64,000 bases of DNA from assembly GCA_947090765.1 (NCBI GenBank), contig OX352322.1:5129501-5193500 (forward strand), in the 5' to 3' direction. Positions 37,701 to 47,255 of the stretch are shown here, piece by piece (the first letter of the stretch is position 1; every line of letters starts with the position of its first letter). The position numbers were made by a program, and so were the translations under genes. The notes under the pieces were generated by a model, which worked only from the letters and a program-made list of their open reading frames with translations, was not told where the DNA came from and ran no database searches. Source of the DNA: Pseudomonas sp. MM223. GTDB lineage: Bacteria; Pseudomonadota; Gammaproteobacteria; Pseudomonadales; Pseudomonadaceae.

Positions 37701-39314
37701 ATGTCAGGCAAATTCAAAAAACAGTTATCACTGCTGGACCTCACCTTCATCGGCCTGGGGGCCATCTTCGGCTCCGGCTGGCTGTTCGCCGCCAGCCACG
37801 TCTCGGCCATCGCCGGCCCGGCGGGCATCCTCTCCTGGTTCCTTGGCGGGTTCGCCGTACTGCTGCTGGGCATCGTCTACTGCGAGCTGGGCGCCGCCCT
37901 GCCCCGCGCCGGTGGCGTGGTGCGCTACCCGGTGTACTCGCATGGCCCGCTGCTCGGCTACCTGATGGGTTTCATCACCCTGATCGCCTTTTCCAGCCTG
38001 ATCGCCATCGAAGTGGTCGCCTCGCGCCAGTACGCTGCAGCCTGGTTCCCTGACCTGACCAAGGCCGGCTCCAGCGACCCGACCGTGCTCGGCTGGCTGG
38101 TGCAGTTCGCCCTGTTGGGGCTGTTTTTCTTCCTCAACTACCGCAGCGTGAAAACCTTCGCCAAGGCCAATAACCTGGTCAGCGTGTTCAAGTTCATCGT
38201 GCCGCTGCTGGTGATCGGTGTGCTGTTCACCTTCTTCAAACCCGAAAATTTCGAGGTCCAGGGCTTTGCCCCGTTCGGCCTGTCCGGCGTGGAAATGGCC
38301 GTGTCGGCCGGCGGCATCATCTTCGCCTACCTGGGCCTGACGCCGATCATTTCGGTGGCCAGCGAAGTGAAAAACCCGCAGCGCACCATCCCGATTGCAT
38401 TGATCTTGTCGGTGCTGTTGTCCACCGCCATCTACGCCCTGCTGCAACTGGCCTTCCTTGGCAGCGTGCCCACCGAAATGCTGGCCAACGGCTGGGCCAG
38501 CGTCACCAAGGAACTGGCCCTGCCCTACCGTGACATCGCCCTGGCCCTGGGTGTGGGCTGGCTGGCCTACCTGGTGGTGGCCGACGCCGTGATTTCGCCC
38601 AGCGGCTGCGGCAACATCTACATGAACGCCACCCCGCGCGTGATCTATGGCTGGGCGCAGACCGGCACCTTCTTCAAGTACTTCACCCGCATCGATGCCG
38701 AATCGGGCATCCCGCGCCCGGCGCTGTGGCTGACCTTCGGCCTGTCGGTGTTCTGGACGCTGCCGTTCCCCTCGTGGGAAGCGCTGATCAACGTGGTATC
38801 CGCGGCCCTGGTACTGAGCTACGCCGTGGCGCCGGTCACCGTCGCCGCCCTGCGCCGCAATGCACCCGACATGCCGCGCCCGTTCCGGGTCAAGGGCATG
38901 AGCGTGCTGGGCCCACTGTCCTTCATCATCGCCGCACTGATCGTCTACTGGTCCGGCTGGAACACCGTGTCGTGGCTGCTTGCCCTGCAAATCGTGATGT
39001 TCGTGCTGTACCTGCTGTGCGGCCGTTTCGTACCCACCCAGCACCTGTCGCTGGCCCAGCAAGTGCGTTCGTCGGCGTGGCTGATCGGTTTCTACGCAGT
39101 AACCATCCTGCTGTCGTGGCTGGGCAGCTTTGGTGGCCTGGGGGTGCTCGGCCACCCGTTCGACACCGTGGCCGTGGCCGCCTGCGCCTTGGGCATCTAC
39201 TACTGGGGCGCCGCGACTGGCGTGCCTGCCCACCTGGTGCGCCTGGAAGGTGAAGACGAGAGCGAAGCCGCCGCTGAAACCTATAACGGCCGCCCTGCCG
39301 CCGTCGCTTCCTGA
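37701..39314 (+). CDS. APC-family permease of the hydroxyproline cluster
   Basis: The 537-residue product starts at ATG 37701. It has 12 or more hydrophobic segments and the APC opening [20 protein letters not shown], followed by [20 protein letters not shown]. It is the first gene of the hydroxyproline operon, 23 bp upstream of the epimerase, and most likely imports trans-4-hydroxy-L-proline. The C-terminal 25 residues are acidic and cytoplasmic. Confidence 0.88.
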   Translation: MSGKFKKQLSLLDLTFIGLGAIFGSGWLFAASHVSAIAGPAGILSWFLGGFAVLLLGIVYCELGAALPRAGGVVRYPVYSHGPLLGYLMGFITLIAFSSLIAIEVVASRQYAAAWFPDLTKAGSSDPTVLGWLVQFALLGLFFFLNYRSVKTFAKANNLVSVFKFIVPLLVIGVLFTFFKPENFEVQGFAPFGLSGVEMAVSAGGIIFAYLGLTPIISVASEVKNPQRTIPIALILSVLLSTAIYALLQLAFLGSVPTEMLANGWASVTKELALPYRDIALALGVGWLAYLVVADAVISPSGCGNIYMNATPRVIYGWAQTGTFFKYFTRIDAESGIPRPALWLTFGLSVFWTLPFPSWEALINVVSAALVLSYAVAPVTVAALRRNAPDMPRPFRVKGMSVLGPLSFIIAALIVYWSGWNTVSWLLALQIVMFVLYLLCGRFVPTQHLSLAQQVRSSAWLIGFYAVTILLSWLGSFGGLGVLGHPFDTVAVAACALGIYYWGAATGVPAHLVRLEGEDESEAAAETYNGRPAAVAS

Positions 39315-39337
39315 ACTTTTACGCAAGGGACAAGCCC

Positions 39338-40264
39338 ATGAAACAGATTCACGTCATCGACTCCCACACTGGCGGCGAACCGACCCGTCTGGTGATGAAG
39401 GGCTTCCCGCAACTGCACGGCCGCAGCATGGCCGAGCAGCGTGACGAACTGCGCGAGCTGCACGACCAATGGCGCCGCGCCTGCCTGCTGGAACCACGCG
39501 GCAACGATGTGCTGGTGGGTGCGCTGTACTGCCCACCGGCATCGGCCGACGCCACCTGCGGGGTGATCTTCTTCAACAACGCCGGCTACCTGAACATGTG
39601 CGGCCACGGCACCATCGGCCTGGTCGCCTCATTGCAGCATCTGGGCCTGATCGCACCGGGCGTGCACAAGATCGACACCCCGGTCGGCCAGGTCAGCGCC
39701 ACCTTGCATGAAGACGGTGCCATCACCGTCGGCAACGTGCCCGCTTACCGCTACCGCCAGCAGGTGGCGGTGGAGGTGCCCGGCCATGGCGTGGTGCGTG
39801 GCGATATTGCCTGGGGCGGCAACTGGTTCTTCCTGGTTTCCGAACACGGCCAGCGTATCGAACTGGATAACCGCGAGGTACTGACCGAGTACACCTGGGC
39901 CATGCTCAAGGCCCTCGAAGCCCAGGGCATCACAGGTGAAAACGGCGCACCTATCGACCACGTCGAGCTGTTTGCCGACGATGCCAACGCCGACAGCCGC
40001 AACTTCGTGATGTGCCCCGGCAAAGCCTACGACCGCTCGCCCTGCGGCACCGGCACCAGCGCCAAGCTGGCCTGCCTGGCCGCCGACGGCAAGCTTGCCG
40101 AAGGCCAGACCTGGGTGCAGGCCAGCATCACCGGCAGCCAGTTCCATGGCCGCTACGAGCGCGACGGCGACCACATTCGCCCGTTCATCACCGGCCGCGC
40201 CTACATGACCGCCGACAGCACCCTGCTGATCGACGAACAGGACCCTTTCGCCTGGGGCATCTGA
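39338..40264 (+). CDS. lhpA: 4-hydroxyproline 2-epimerase
   Basis: The 308-residue product belongs to the proline racemase fold. Both catalytic thiols are present: Cys88 in NMCGHGTIG and Cys236 in SPCGTGTSA, as needed for the two-base epimerisation of trans-4-hydroxy-L-proline to cis-4-hydroxy-D-proline. Trans-3-hydroxyproline dehydratases have Thr at one site, so they are excluded. Position between the permease and the deaminase fits the second step of the pathway. Confidence 0.95.
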   Translation: MKQIHVIDSHTGGEPTRLVMKGFPQLHGRSMAEQRDELRELHDQWRRACLLEPRGNDVLVGALYCPPASADATCGVIFFNNAGYLNMCGHGTIGLVASLQHLGLIAPGVHKIDTPVGQVSATLHEDGAITVGNVPAYRYRQQVAVEVPGHGVVRGDIAWGGNWFFLVSEHGQRIELDNREVLTEYTWAMLKALEAQGITGENGAPIDHVELFADDANADSRNFVMCPGKAYDRSPCGTGTSAKLACLAADGKLAEGQTWVQASITGSQFHGRYERDGDHIRPFITGRAYMTADSTLLIDEQDPFAWGI

Positions 40265-40305
40265 CCCGGCCTTTTTCCGACTGAATATTGCGAGGAGTGA
40301 CAACA

Positions 40306-41253
40306 ATGACCAACAACATCTTCACCGGCACCATGCCCGCCCTGATGACCCCGTGCACTGCCGAGCGCAAGCCGGACTTCGACGCCCTGGTGCGCAAGGG
40401 CCGCGAACTGATCGAAGCCGGCATGAGCGCCGTGGTGTACTGCGGCTCGATGGGCGACTGGCCGCTGCTGACCGAGGCCGAGCGCCAGGAAGGCGTGGCG
40501 CGCCTGGTGGCCGCCGGCATCCCGACCATTGTCGGCACCGGCGCGGTAAACACCCGCGAAGCAGTAGCCCATGCCGCCCACGCCGCCAAGGTGGGCGCTG
40601 CCGGCCTGATGGTCATCCCCCGCGTGCTCAGCCGCGGTGCCTCGCTGATCGCCCAGAAGCACCACTTCTCGGCCATCCTCGCCGCCGCACCCAAGCTGCC
40701 AGCGGTGATCTACAACAGCCCCTACTACGGCTTTGCCACCCGCGCCGACCTGTTCTTCGAACTGCGCCGCGAGTTCCCCAACCTGATCGGCTTCAAGGAG
40801 TTTGGCGGCGGTGCCGACCTGCGTTATGCCGCCGAACACATCACCTCCAAGGATGACGACGTGACCCTGATGGTCGGTGTGGACACCCAGGTGGTGCATG
40901 GCTTCGTCAACTGCAACGCCACCGGCGCCATCACCGGTATCGGCAACGCCCTGCCGCGTGAGGTGCTGCACCTGGTCAGCCTGAGCAAGCAGGCGGCCAA
41001 GGGCGATGCCAAGGCCCGTCGCCTGGCGCGCGAGCTGGAGGCAGCACTGGCGGTGCTGTCGTCGTTCGATGAGGGCTGCGACCTGGTGCTGTACTACAAG
41101 CACCTGATGGTGCTGAACGGTGACCGCGAGTACAGCCTGCACTTCAACGAGACCGACGTGCTGACCGACGCCCAGCGCAACTACGCCGAGCAGCAGTACG
41201 CGCTGTTCCGCAGCTGGTACGCCAGCTGGTCGGCCGAGCAGAACGTCGCCTGA
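40306..41253 (+). CDS. 1-pyrroline-4-hydroxy-2-carboxylate deaminase (DapA superfamily)
   Basis: The 315-residue product starts at ATG 40306 after GAGGAGTGA. It is a class I aldolase-type TIM barrel with GSMGDWPLL at the usual GTTGE loop, Tyr136 in [11 protein letters not shown] and Schiff-base Lys164 in IGFKEFGGG. In this pathway it deaminates the cyclic imine made by the oxidase to 2-oxoglutarate semialdehyde plus ammonia. The gene order with epimerase and semialdehyde dehydrogenase makes the assignment firm. Confidence 0.92.
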   Translation: MTNNIFTGTMPALMTPCTAERKPDFDALVRKGRELIEAGMSAVVYCGSMGDWPLLTEAERQEGVARLVAAGIPTIVGTGAVNTREAVAHAAHAAKVGAAGLMVIPRVLSRGASLIAQKHHFSAILAAAPKLPAVIYNSPYYGFATRADLFFELRREFPNLIGFKEFGGGADLRYAAEHITSKDDDVTLMVGVDTQVVHGFVNCNATGAITGIGNALPREVLHLVSLSKQAAKGDAKARRLARELEAALAVLSSFDEGCDLVLYYKHLMVLNGDREYSLHFNETDVLTDAQRNYAEQQYALFRSWYASWSAEQNVA

Positions 41254-41273
41254 CTTTCGCCCTGCGCGGGCCC

Positions 41274-41392
41274 TTGTAGGAGCGGCCTTGCGCCGCGAAA
41301 GGGGTGCGCAGCAGCCCCGGGATTTGCGCACGATGCATAGATTGCCGGGGCTGCTTTGCAGCCCTTTCGCGGCGCAAGGCCGCTCCTACAGG
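41274..41392. repeat. REP pair (type A) inside an operon
   Basis: Outward-facing copies of TGTAGGAGCGGCCTTGCGCC with GGGGCTGC inner flanks lie between two same-strand genes of the hydroxyproline cluster. It may tune the relative expression of the downstream dehydrogenase and oxidase. Confidence 0.83.
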
Positions 41393-41440
41393 GGCCGCGG
41401 CGCGCTCTTGATCCTGTTTTACTATCCCCAAGGAGGCTAC

Positions 41441-43018
41441 ATGCCCCTCACAGGCAACCTGCTGATCGGCCAGACGCCGGTAACCGGCAGCCGCGAAGCC
41501 ATTCGCGCCATCGACCCGGCCACCGGCCAGCCACTGGAACCGGCCTACCTGGGCGGCACCGGCGAACACGTGGCCCAGGCCTGCGCCCTGGCCTGGGCGG
41601 CGTTCGATGCCTACCGCGAAACCACGCTCGAACAACGGGCACAGTTCCTCGAAACCATCGCCGCGCAAATCGAAGCCCTCGGCGATGCCCTGATCGACCG
41701 CGCAGTGGCCGAAAGCGGCCTGCCTAAAGCGCGCATCCAGGGCGAGCGTGGCCGCACCTGCACCCAGCTGCGCACCTTCGCCCGGGTGGTGCGGGCCGGT
41801 GAATGGCTGGATGTGCGGGTCGACAACGCCCAGCCAGAACGCCAACCCTTGCCCCGCGCCGACCTGCGCCAGCGCCAGGTGGCCCTGGGGCCGGTAGCGG
41901 TGTTTGGCGCCAGTAATTTCCCGCTGGCCTTCTCGGTGGCCGGTGGCGACACCGCCTCGGCATTGGCTGCTGGCTGCCCAGTGGTGGTCAAGGCCCACAG
42001 CGCCCACCCAGGCACCAGCGAACTGGTCGGCCAGGCGGTGGCGCAAGCGGTGAAGCTGTGCGGCTTGCCGGCCGGCGTATTCTCGCTGTTGTACGGCTCC
42101 GGCCGTGAAGTCGGCATCGCGCTGGTCAGCGACCCGCGCATCAAGGCCGTTGGTTTTACCGGCTCGCGCAGCGGTGGTATCGCGCTATGCCAGGCGGCCC
42201 AGGCACGCCCGGAGCCGATCCCGGTGTACGCCGAAATGAGTTCGATCAACCCGGTGTTCCTGTTCGAGGCCGCTCTGCAGGCCCGCGCCGAAGCGCTGGC
42301 ACAAGGCTTCGTCGCCTCGTTGACCCAAGGGGCCGGCCAGTTCTGCACCAACCCTGGCCTGGTGATTGCCCGCCAAGGGCCGGCGTTGCAGCGGTTTATC
42401 CACGCGGCCAGCGAGCACGTGCGCCAGGCTGCTGCGCAAACCATGCTCACCCCGGGCATCTTCAGTGCGTATCAGGCTGGTGTCGGTAGCTTGACGGATA
42501 ACGCCAATGCCCGGGCTGCGGCCAGCGGCCAGGCCGGGCAAGGCCCCAACCAATGCCAGGCGCAACTGTTCGTCACCCAAGCCGAGGCTTTTCTCACCGA
42601 CCCGGCGTTGCAGGCTGAAGTGTTTGGCGCAGCATCGCTGGTGGTGGCCTGCGCCAGCGACGAGCAGGTACGCCAGGTGGCCGAGCACCTGGAAGGCCAA
42701 TTGACCGCGACCTTGCAACTGGACGATGCCGACATCGACTGCGCCCGTGTACTGCTGCCCACCCTTGAACGCAAGGCCGGGCGCATTCTGGTCAATGGCT
42801 GGCCGACCGGTGTCGAAGTGTGCGATGCCATGGTGCATGGCGGGCCGTTCCCGGCCACCTCCGATGCCCGTACCACCTCGGTGGGCACGGCGGCGATCCT
42901 GCGCTTCCTGCGCCCGGTGTGCTACCAGGACTTCCCCGATGCGTTGCTGCCGCAGGCGTTGCAGCACGGCAACCCGTTGCAGTTGCGGCGCCTGCTCGAC
43001 GGCAAACGGGAAGGCTGA
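41441..43018 (+). CDS. 2-oxoglutarate semialdehyde dehydrogenase
   Basis: The 525-residue product starts at ATG 41441 after AAGGAGGCTAC. It has the ALDH motifs [21 protein letters not shown], general base Glu in [11 protein letters not shown] and nucleophile Cys in [10 protein letters not shown]. The length and the [15 protein letters not shown] pair are those of the 2,5-dioxopentanoate dehydrogenases. It oxidises 2-oxoglutarate semialdehyde to 2-oxoglutarate, the last step of hydroxyproline breakdown. The oxidase gene follows after 2 bp. Confidence 0.93.
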   Translation: MPLTGNLLIGQTPVTGSREAIRAIDPATGQPLEPAYLGGTGEHVAQACALAWAAFDAYRETTLEQRAQFLETIAAQIEALGDALIDRAVAESGLPKARIQGERGRTCTQLRTFARVVRAGEWLDVRVDNAQPERQPLPRADLRQRQVALGPVAVFGASNFPLAFSVAGGDTASALAAGCPVVVKAHSAHPGTSELVGQAVAQAVKLCGLPAGVFSLLYGSGREVGIALVSDPRIKAVGFTGSRSGGIALCQAAQARPEPIPVYAEMSSINPVFLFEAALQARAEALAQGFVASLTQGAGQFCTNPGLVIARQGPALQRFIHAASEHVRQAAAQTMLTPGIFSAYQAGVGSLTDNANARAAASGQAGQGPNQCQAQLFVTQAEAFLTDPALQAEVFGAASLVVACASDEQVRQVAEHLEGQLTATLQLDDADIDCARVLLPTLERKAGRILVNGWPTGVEVCDAMVHGGPFPATSDARTTSVGTAAILRFLRPVCYQDFPDALLPQALQHGNPLQLRRLLDGKREG

Positions 43019-43020
43019 GC

Positions 43021-44268
43021 ATGGTCGAAACCCCTGAAGCCGATATCGCCGTGGTGGGCGCCGGCATTGTCGGCGTTGCCTGTGCCCTGCAACTGGCCCG
43101 CCAGGGCCGTCGGGTGCTGCTGGTCGACCGCCAGGCACCCGGCCAGGGCGCGTCCTATGGCAACGCCGGGCACCTGGCCACCGAGCAGGTGTTCCCGATT
43201 GCCGACCTGTCGATCCTCAAGCGCTTGCCCCGCATGCTGCTGGACCCGATGGGCCCGCTGCGCCTGGACTGGAAGTACCTGCCCAAGGCCATGCCCTGGT
43301 TCACCCGCCTGCTGCTCAACCTGCGCCCGGCGCCGTTCCAGCGCAGCGTGGCCGGCATCCGCACGCTGAACGAAGGTAGCCTGGGTGCCTGGCAGCGGCT
43401 GCTGGGCTCCATCGGGCGCAGCGAACTGTTCCAGGAGGATGGTTCGTTGCTGGTGTTCGAGAAACCAGAGTCACGCCAGGCGCTGGAGGCGTTGCGCGCA
43501 CGCATGCAACAGCAAGCGGTGCCGGTTGACTTCTGGCCCGCAGAAACCGTACGCGAGGCAGCGCCACAACTGAGCCCGTCACTGCTGGGCGGGCTGTACT
43601 TTCCGCGCACCGGGCACTTCATCGACCCCTACCGGGTGGTGTGCGAATTGTTCGAAGCAGCCAAGGCCAGCGGCGTGCGCTTTGTCCAGGCGCAGGTAGA
43701 TGGCGGGCAGTTGCACAGCGCCGGCGTCAGCCTGGCCAGCGACCAGGGCACGCTCAATGCCCGCCAGGTGCTGATCAGTTGTGGTGCCCATTCTGCGAAA
43801 CTGACCGCCGCGCTGACGGGCAAGCGGGTGCCGCTGGACACAGAGCGCGGTTACCACCTGATGTTGCCGGGTGAGCACCAGCGCCTGCCGTTTGCAGTCA
43901 CGTCGCTTGAGCGCAAGTTCATCATGACGCCCATGGCCGAAGGCTTGCGCCTGGCCGGCACGGTGGAGTTCGCCGGGCTGGAGGCACCGCCGAGCATGCA
44001 GCGGGCGTGGCAGTTGCACCGGTTGAGCAAGGGCTTGTTCCGGCAAGACTTGAGCGTCGAAGGGGCGACACCGTGGATGGGCTTCAGGCCTTCGTTGCCG
44101 GACTCGTTGCCGGTGATCGACCGGGTGTGCGATGGGCGGGTGCTGTTGGCGTTTGGGCATCAGCACCTGGGGTTGACCCAGGCGGCGGTGACGGCGGAAT
44201 GGGTGGGGCGGTTGGCTGAGCGGGCCGGCGGGCCCGAGATGGGAGCCTACCGGTTGGATCGGTTCTAG
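43021..44268 (+). CDS. D-hydroxyproline oxidase/dehydrogenase (DAO-fold FAD enzyme)
   Basis: The 415-residue product starts at ATG 43021. The FAD motif is IAVVGAGIVGVACALQLARQ near residue 9, followed by GQGASYGNAGHLA. The end has MGFRPSLPDSLPVIDRV and LAFGHQHLGLT, typical of DadA-like D-amino-acid dehydrogenases. It turns cis-4-hydroxy-D-proline into 1-pyrroline-4-hydroxy-2-carboxylate. Only one subunit is encoded, unlike the three-subunit enzyme used by P. aeruginosa. Confidence 0.92.
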   Translation: MVETPEADIAVVGAGIVGVACALQLARQGRRVLLVDRQAPGQGASYGNAGHLATEQVFPIADLSILKRLPRMLLDPMGPLRLDWKYLPKAMPWFTRLLLNLRPAPFQRSVAGIRTLNEGSLGAWQRLLGSIGRSELFQEDGSLLVFEKPESRQALEALRARMQQQAVPVDFWPAETVREAAPQLSPSLLGGLYFPRTGHFIDPYRVVCELFEAAKASGVRFVQAQVDGGQLHSAGVSLASDQGTLNARQVLISCGAHSAKLTAALTGKRVPLDTERGYHLMLPGEHQRLPFAVTSLERKFIMTPMAEGLRLAGTVEFAGLEAPPSMQRAWQLHRLSKGLFRQDLSVEGATPWMGFRPSLPDSLPVIDRVCDGRVLLAFGHQHLGLTQAAVTAEWVGRLAERAGGPEMGAYRLDRF

Positions 44269-44272
44269 ATTC

Positions 44273-44379
44273 GGGGGCCGCTGTGCGGCCCAATCGCGAC
44301 ACAAGGCCGCTCCCACAGGGGAACGCGTGCTCTTTGTAGGAGCGGCCTTGTGCCGCGAATGGGCTGCAAAGCAGCCCCT
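44273..44379. repeat. REP pair (type A)
   Basis: Inverted copies of the CACAAGGCCGCTCCCACAGG type with GGGGCCGCTGTGCGGCCC flank, between convergent oxidase and xenA genes. Confidence 0.85.
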
Positions 44380-44386
44380 CTAAGCC

Positions 44387-45478
44387 TCAGCGATAACGTT
44401 CAAGCCAGTGTGCGTATGGCGCTGGCAAGGTCCAGGACGCTTTCTCCACCCCCGGCTCCTTGGCCGCAAAGTACGCCCAGTGCGGGTCGGCCAGGTGCGC
44501 ACGCCCTACCGATACCAGGTCCAGCTGGTTGGCCTGCAATGCGGCCTCTGCCAGCTGCGGCGTGCCAAAGCCCCACGCCGAAGTGACCGGCAGCTTCGCC
44601 TCACGGCGCACACGCTCGGCAATCGGCCCCATGAACGCCGGGCCCCACGGGATGTTGGTTTCGGGAATGGTGAAACCAACACTCACGCTCAGCAGGTCCA
44701 GGCCGCCAGCCTTGAAGCGGCGCGCCAGTTCGATGGACTCTTCCAGGGTCTGCTCGTCGCGGCCATCGTATTCCAGCACACCAAAGCGCGCGGTCAGCGG
44801 CAGGTGCTCTGGCCACACTTCACGCACTGCGGCCAGGGTTTCCAACAGGAAGCGGCTGCGGTTGTCGAAGCTGCCACCGTAGGCGTCGGTACGCTTGTTG
44901 GAGTGCTCGGAGAAGAAGCTCTGGCCCAGGTAGCCGTGGGCAAAGTGCAGTTCGATCCACTCGAAGCCGGCATCACGCGCACGGCGGGCGGCATCGACGA
45001 AGTCCTGCTTGACCCGAGCGATGTCGTTCAGGGTCATCTCGCGTGGCACTTTCGGCAGGTGCGCGCCAAAGGCAATGGCAGACGGGGCGATGGTTTCCCA
45101 GCCGCGCGCGTCGTCGGCGGCAATGTGGTCGTCACCCTCCCACGGGCGGTTGGCGCTGGCCTTGCGCCCGGCGTGGGCGATCTGGATGCCCGGCACCGAA
45201 CCTGCGGCCTTGATGGCCTGCACCACCGGTACAAACGCCTGGGCGTGGGCATCGCTCCAGATACCGGCGCAACCGGGGCTGATGCGCCCTTCCGGTGCCA
45301 CCGCAGTGGCCTCCACCACCAGCAGGCCGGCACCGCCACGGGCGAGGCCGGCGTAGTGCACGTGGTGCCAGTCGTTGATCATGCCGTCTTCGGCCATGTA
45401 TTGGCACATCGGCGGGATGGCGATGCGGTTACGCAGGGTGACGTCTTTGAGGGTGTAGGGTTCGAACAGTGCGGACAT
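44387..45478 (-). CDS. xenA: Xenobiotic reductase A (old yellow enzyme family)
   Basis: The 363-residue product starts at ATG 45478 (MSALFEPYTLKDVTLRNRIA). It is an FMN-containing old yellow enzyme of the thermophilic-like (YqjM/XenA) class: Cys25 in IPPMCQYM tunes the flavin, and the substrate-binding His pair lies in ELHFAHGYL. Length and these residues match XenA of P. putida, which reduces enones, coumarins and nitrate esters with NADPH. It is divergent from an ArsR-type gene across a perfect dyad. Confidence 0.93.
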   Translation of the reverse strand: MSALFEPYTLKDVTLRNRIAIPPMCQYMAEDGMINDWHHVHYAGLARGGAGLLVVEATAVAPEGRISPGCAGIWSDAHAQAFVPVVQAIKAAGSVPGIQIAHAGRKASANRPWEGDDHIAADDARGWETIAPSAIAFGAHLPKVPREMTLNDIARVKQDFVDAARRARDAGFEWIELHFAHGYLGQSFFSEHSNKRTDAYGGSFDNRSRFLLETLAAVREVWPEHLPLTARFGVLEYDGRDEQTLEESIELARRFKAGGLDLLSVSVGFTIPETNIPWGPAFMGPIAERVRREAKLPVTSAWGFGTPQLAEAALQANQLDLVSVGRAHLADPHWAYFAAKEPGVEKASWTLPAPYAHWLERYR

Positions 45479-45508
45479 GGGAAACTCCGGGTTCATCTGA
45501 ATACTGTT

Positions 45509-45526
45509 GTTCGATCATAATCGAAC
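45509..45526. promoter_or_regulatory. ArsR-type operator dyad
   Basis: GTTCGAT-CATA-ATCGAAC is a perfect 7-bp inverted repeat with a 4-bp centre. It lies between xenA (start 45478) and the divergent ArsR-type gene and can repress both. Confidence 0.65.
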
Positions 45527-45527
45527 T

Positions 45528-45863
45528 ATGGCAATTAGTGAAACCCCCGTTATCATGTCGGCCATGCGAGCCTATAAACACCCCAACGCTGAAGACCTGA
45601 TCCTTGAACGCCTGCTCTATGCGCTCAGCGACCCCGTGCGCCTGGAAATCGTCCGCCATCTGGCCGGCGTGGCCGAAGCCAGCTGTGGCGAACTGGATGG
45701 GGGGCGGCCGAAGTCGAGCATGTCCCACCACTTCCGCGTGCTGCGTGATGCGGGGCTGGTGCATACCCGTAATGTGGGGACTACCCATATGAATTCGCTG
45801 CGCAGCGAAATGCTGGGGGAGCGGTTCCCAGGGTTGCTGGAGTGCATCCTGCGGCAAGTCTGA
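45528..45863 (+). CDS. ArsR-type HTH regulator next to xenA
   Basis: The product is 111 residues from ATG 45528 (MAISETPVIMSAMRAYKHPN). ATGs at 45555 and 45564 are possible; none has a clear SD, and the dyad ending at 45526 suggests that a downstream start is used. The winged HTH is YALSDPVRLEIVRHLAGVAE ... GRPKSSMSHHFRVLRDAGLV. No metal-binding Cys motif (ELCVCDL type) is present, so it is probably a redox- or ligand-responsive ArsR member controlling xenA. Confidence 0.85.
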   Translation: MAISETPVIMSAMRAYKHPNAEDLILERLLYALSDPVRLEIVRHLAGVAEASCGELDGGRPKSSMSHHFRVLRDAGLVHTRNVGTTHMNSLRSEMLGERFPGLLECILRQV

Positions 45864-45874
45864 CTTTTCACGCC

Positions 45875-45981
45875 CCTGTAGGAGCGGCCTTGTGCCGCGA
45901 AAGGGCCGCAAAGCGGCCCCGGCGATATGAGCGGCGAAGCTAAAATCTGGGGCCGCTTTGCGGCCCTTTCGCGGCACAAGG
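45875..45981. repeat. REP pair split by the IS3 element
   Basis: The left copy is whole and the right copy is interrupted after GCGGCACAAGG. The missing part, AGGCCGCTCCTACA, appears at 47233-47246 on the other side of the insertion element. Without the element the pair would be a normal type A pair. Confidence 0.88.
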
Positions 45982-46017
45982 TGATCTGGTCAAGTAATTT
46001 TGGACACCGGTTAAGGT

Positions 46018-46815
46018 TTATGCCGCTGCCCTCAGTTTTTCCTCCATGGCTACCGGGGTCTCGTAGCCGTTGTAGCTGTGGAGGCGTTTGAGGTTGTAGC
46101 GCACCAGATAAGCCATGATGTCGGCCTTAGCCTCAGCTTCGGATTCATAGCCTCCTGCCGGCATCCATTCTGATTTCAACGCCCCGAAGAATCGCTCCAT
46201 GGCGGCGTTGTCCCAGCATTGGCCGCGGTGGCTCATGCTTTGTTTCAAGCGGCATTCTTCAAGCACAGCCCTGAATTTATGGCTGGTGTACTGACAACCT
46301 TGATCTGAATGAAACATCACGCCAGCAGGCTTGCCCCTAGACTCAGACGCCATGCGCAGCGCGTCACAGGCCAACCTGGCATCGGCAGTCATTGAAAACG
46401 CCCAGCCCACAACTCGGCGTGCGTACAAGTCGATTACCGCGGCCAAGTACAGCCAGCGCCTGCCAACCTGGATGTAAGTCACATCGCCACACCAAACCTC
46501 GTTGATAGTCGAAACTTTGAAATTTCGCTTCAGTTGGTTTTCCGCAATCAGTGCTTCTGTACCTGACGAGCGATACCGGTGCGGCCTGCGCTGCCGGCAT
46601 TTCAAGCCAGCCTCACGCATAAGCGCGCGCACTTTGTAACGCCCGACTTTATGGCCTTGACGACGCAACTCCTGCACGAGAGTTCGTGATCCAGAAGCAT
46701 TTCGCGACGCCTTGAAATGGTCGACTACCAGCAGGCGCAGAGCATCTCTGTCAGGGTTTTCACGCCCTTGGCGTTTGCGCCATGCATAGAAACTGCTGCG
46801 CTTGACCCCAAGCAC
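46018..46815 (-). CDS. IS3-family transposase OrfB (integrase core)
   Basis: The product is 265 residues from GTG 46815. It is normally made as an OrfAB fusion by -1 frameshifting at 46905-46911; the frame is open from there to the end. The HTH_21 region (HFKASRNASGSRTLVQELRR) is followed by the DDE core: Asp in WCGDVTYIQ, Asp in FHSDQGCQYTS and Glu in MERFFGALKSEW. The catalytic triad is intact, so this half could still be active in trans. Confidence 0.92.
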   Translation of the reverse strand: MLGVKRSSFYAWRKRQGRENPDRDALRLLVVDHFKASRNASGSRTLVQELRRQGHKVGRYKVRALMREAGLKCRQRRPHRYRSSGTEALIAENQLKRNFKVSTINEVWCGDVTYIQVGRRWLYLAAVIDLYARRVVGWAFSMTADARLACDALRMASESRGKPAGVMFHSDQGCQYTSHKFRAVLEECRLKQSMSHRGQCWDNAAMERFFGALKSEWMPAGGYESEAEAKADIMAYLVRYNLKRLHSYNGYETPVAMEEKLRAAA

Positions 46816-46859
46816 GCGACAGCAGTCGACAACACCGTAATGCTCACTCAGCTCGTTGA

Positions 46860-47220
46860 TCAGCGAGAACGATCTTTGGAGTCCCGAAGCAGGAGAGCAC
46901 TGGCCTTTTTTAGGATTTCGATATCCCGATCCTTTTGACGAACCAGGCTTTCCAGCTCCTCGATTCGTCGTTGCTCCGGGGTGATAGCCTTTGCACCAGC
47001 CGGGACTTTCCCCTCTCTCTCCTGCCGTACCTGGTCAACCCACCGGCGAAGAGCCAGTGCGGCCAATCCCGAGGATTTCACATACCTCAGGAACTGACTG
47101 GCCACCGTCCAGCACCATTTCAGCTGCTTGGATTTTGTGTTCTTTCGAATAAGATTTTCGCACTGATTTTGCCTCCAATTGGGCGTCATCATAGCGCCCG
47201 AAGAAGGTGTCCAAAATCAT
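46860..47220 (-). pseudogene. IS3-family orfA with a +1 frameshift
   Basis: The start is ATG 47220 (MILDTFFGRYDDAQLEAKSV), and the HTH region continues to ...VCEILGIGRT. The normal continuation ALRRWVDQVRQEREGK, then the leucine-zipper-like EELESLVRQKDRDIEILKKA, is in another frame. The switch is at about 47053-47056, where one extra base (CACTGGCTC in place of CACTGCTC) breaks the frame and leads to an early stop. Orf A and the OrfAB fusion should not be made unless it is suppressed. Confidence 0.8.
46905..46911 (-). other. A6G programmed -1 frameshift site
   Basis: On the minus strand the orfA codons read CTA AAA AAG. The heptamer AAAAAAG is the usual IS3-family slippery sequence, and after a -1 slip the frame stays open into orfB. 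Confidence 0.75.
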
Positions 47221-47255
47221 TAGGCCAGTTCAAGGCCGCTCCTACACGGATTGCG

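Larger units (their letters stand above)
45982..47232 (-). mobile_element. IS3-family insertion sequence (1251 bp)
   Basis: Ends are TGATCTGGTCAAG... on the left and ...GGCCAGTTCA on the right; 27-bp terminal inverted repeats match at 22 positions, including ATTTTGGACACC. Ends begin TG and finish CA as in the family. A 3-bp target duplication AGG lies at 45979-45981 and 47233-47235. It encodes orfA and orfB on the minus strand with an A6G slippery site between them. The insertion is within a REP. Confidence 0.9.
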
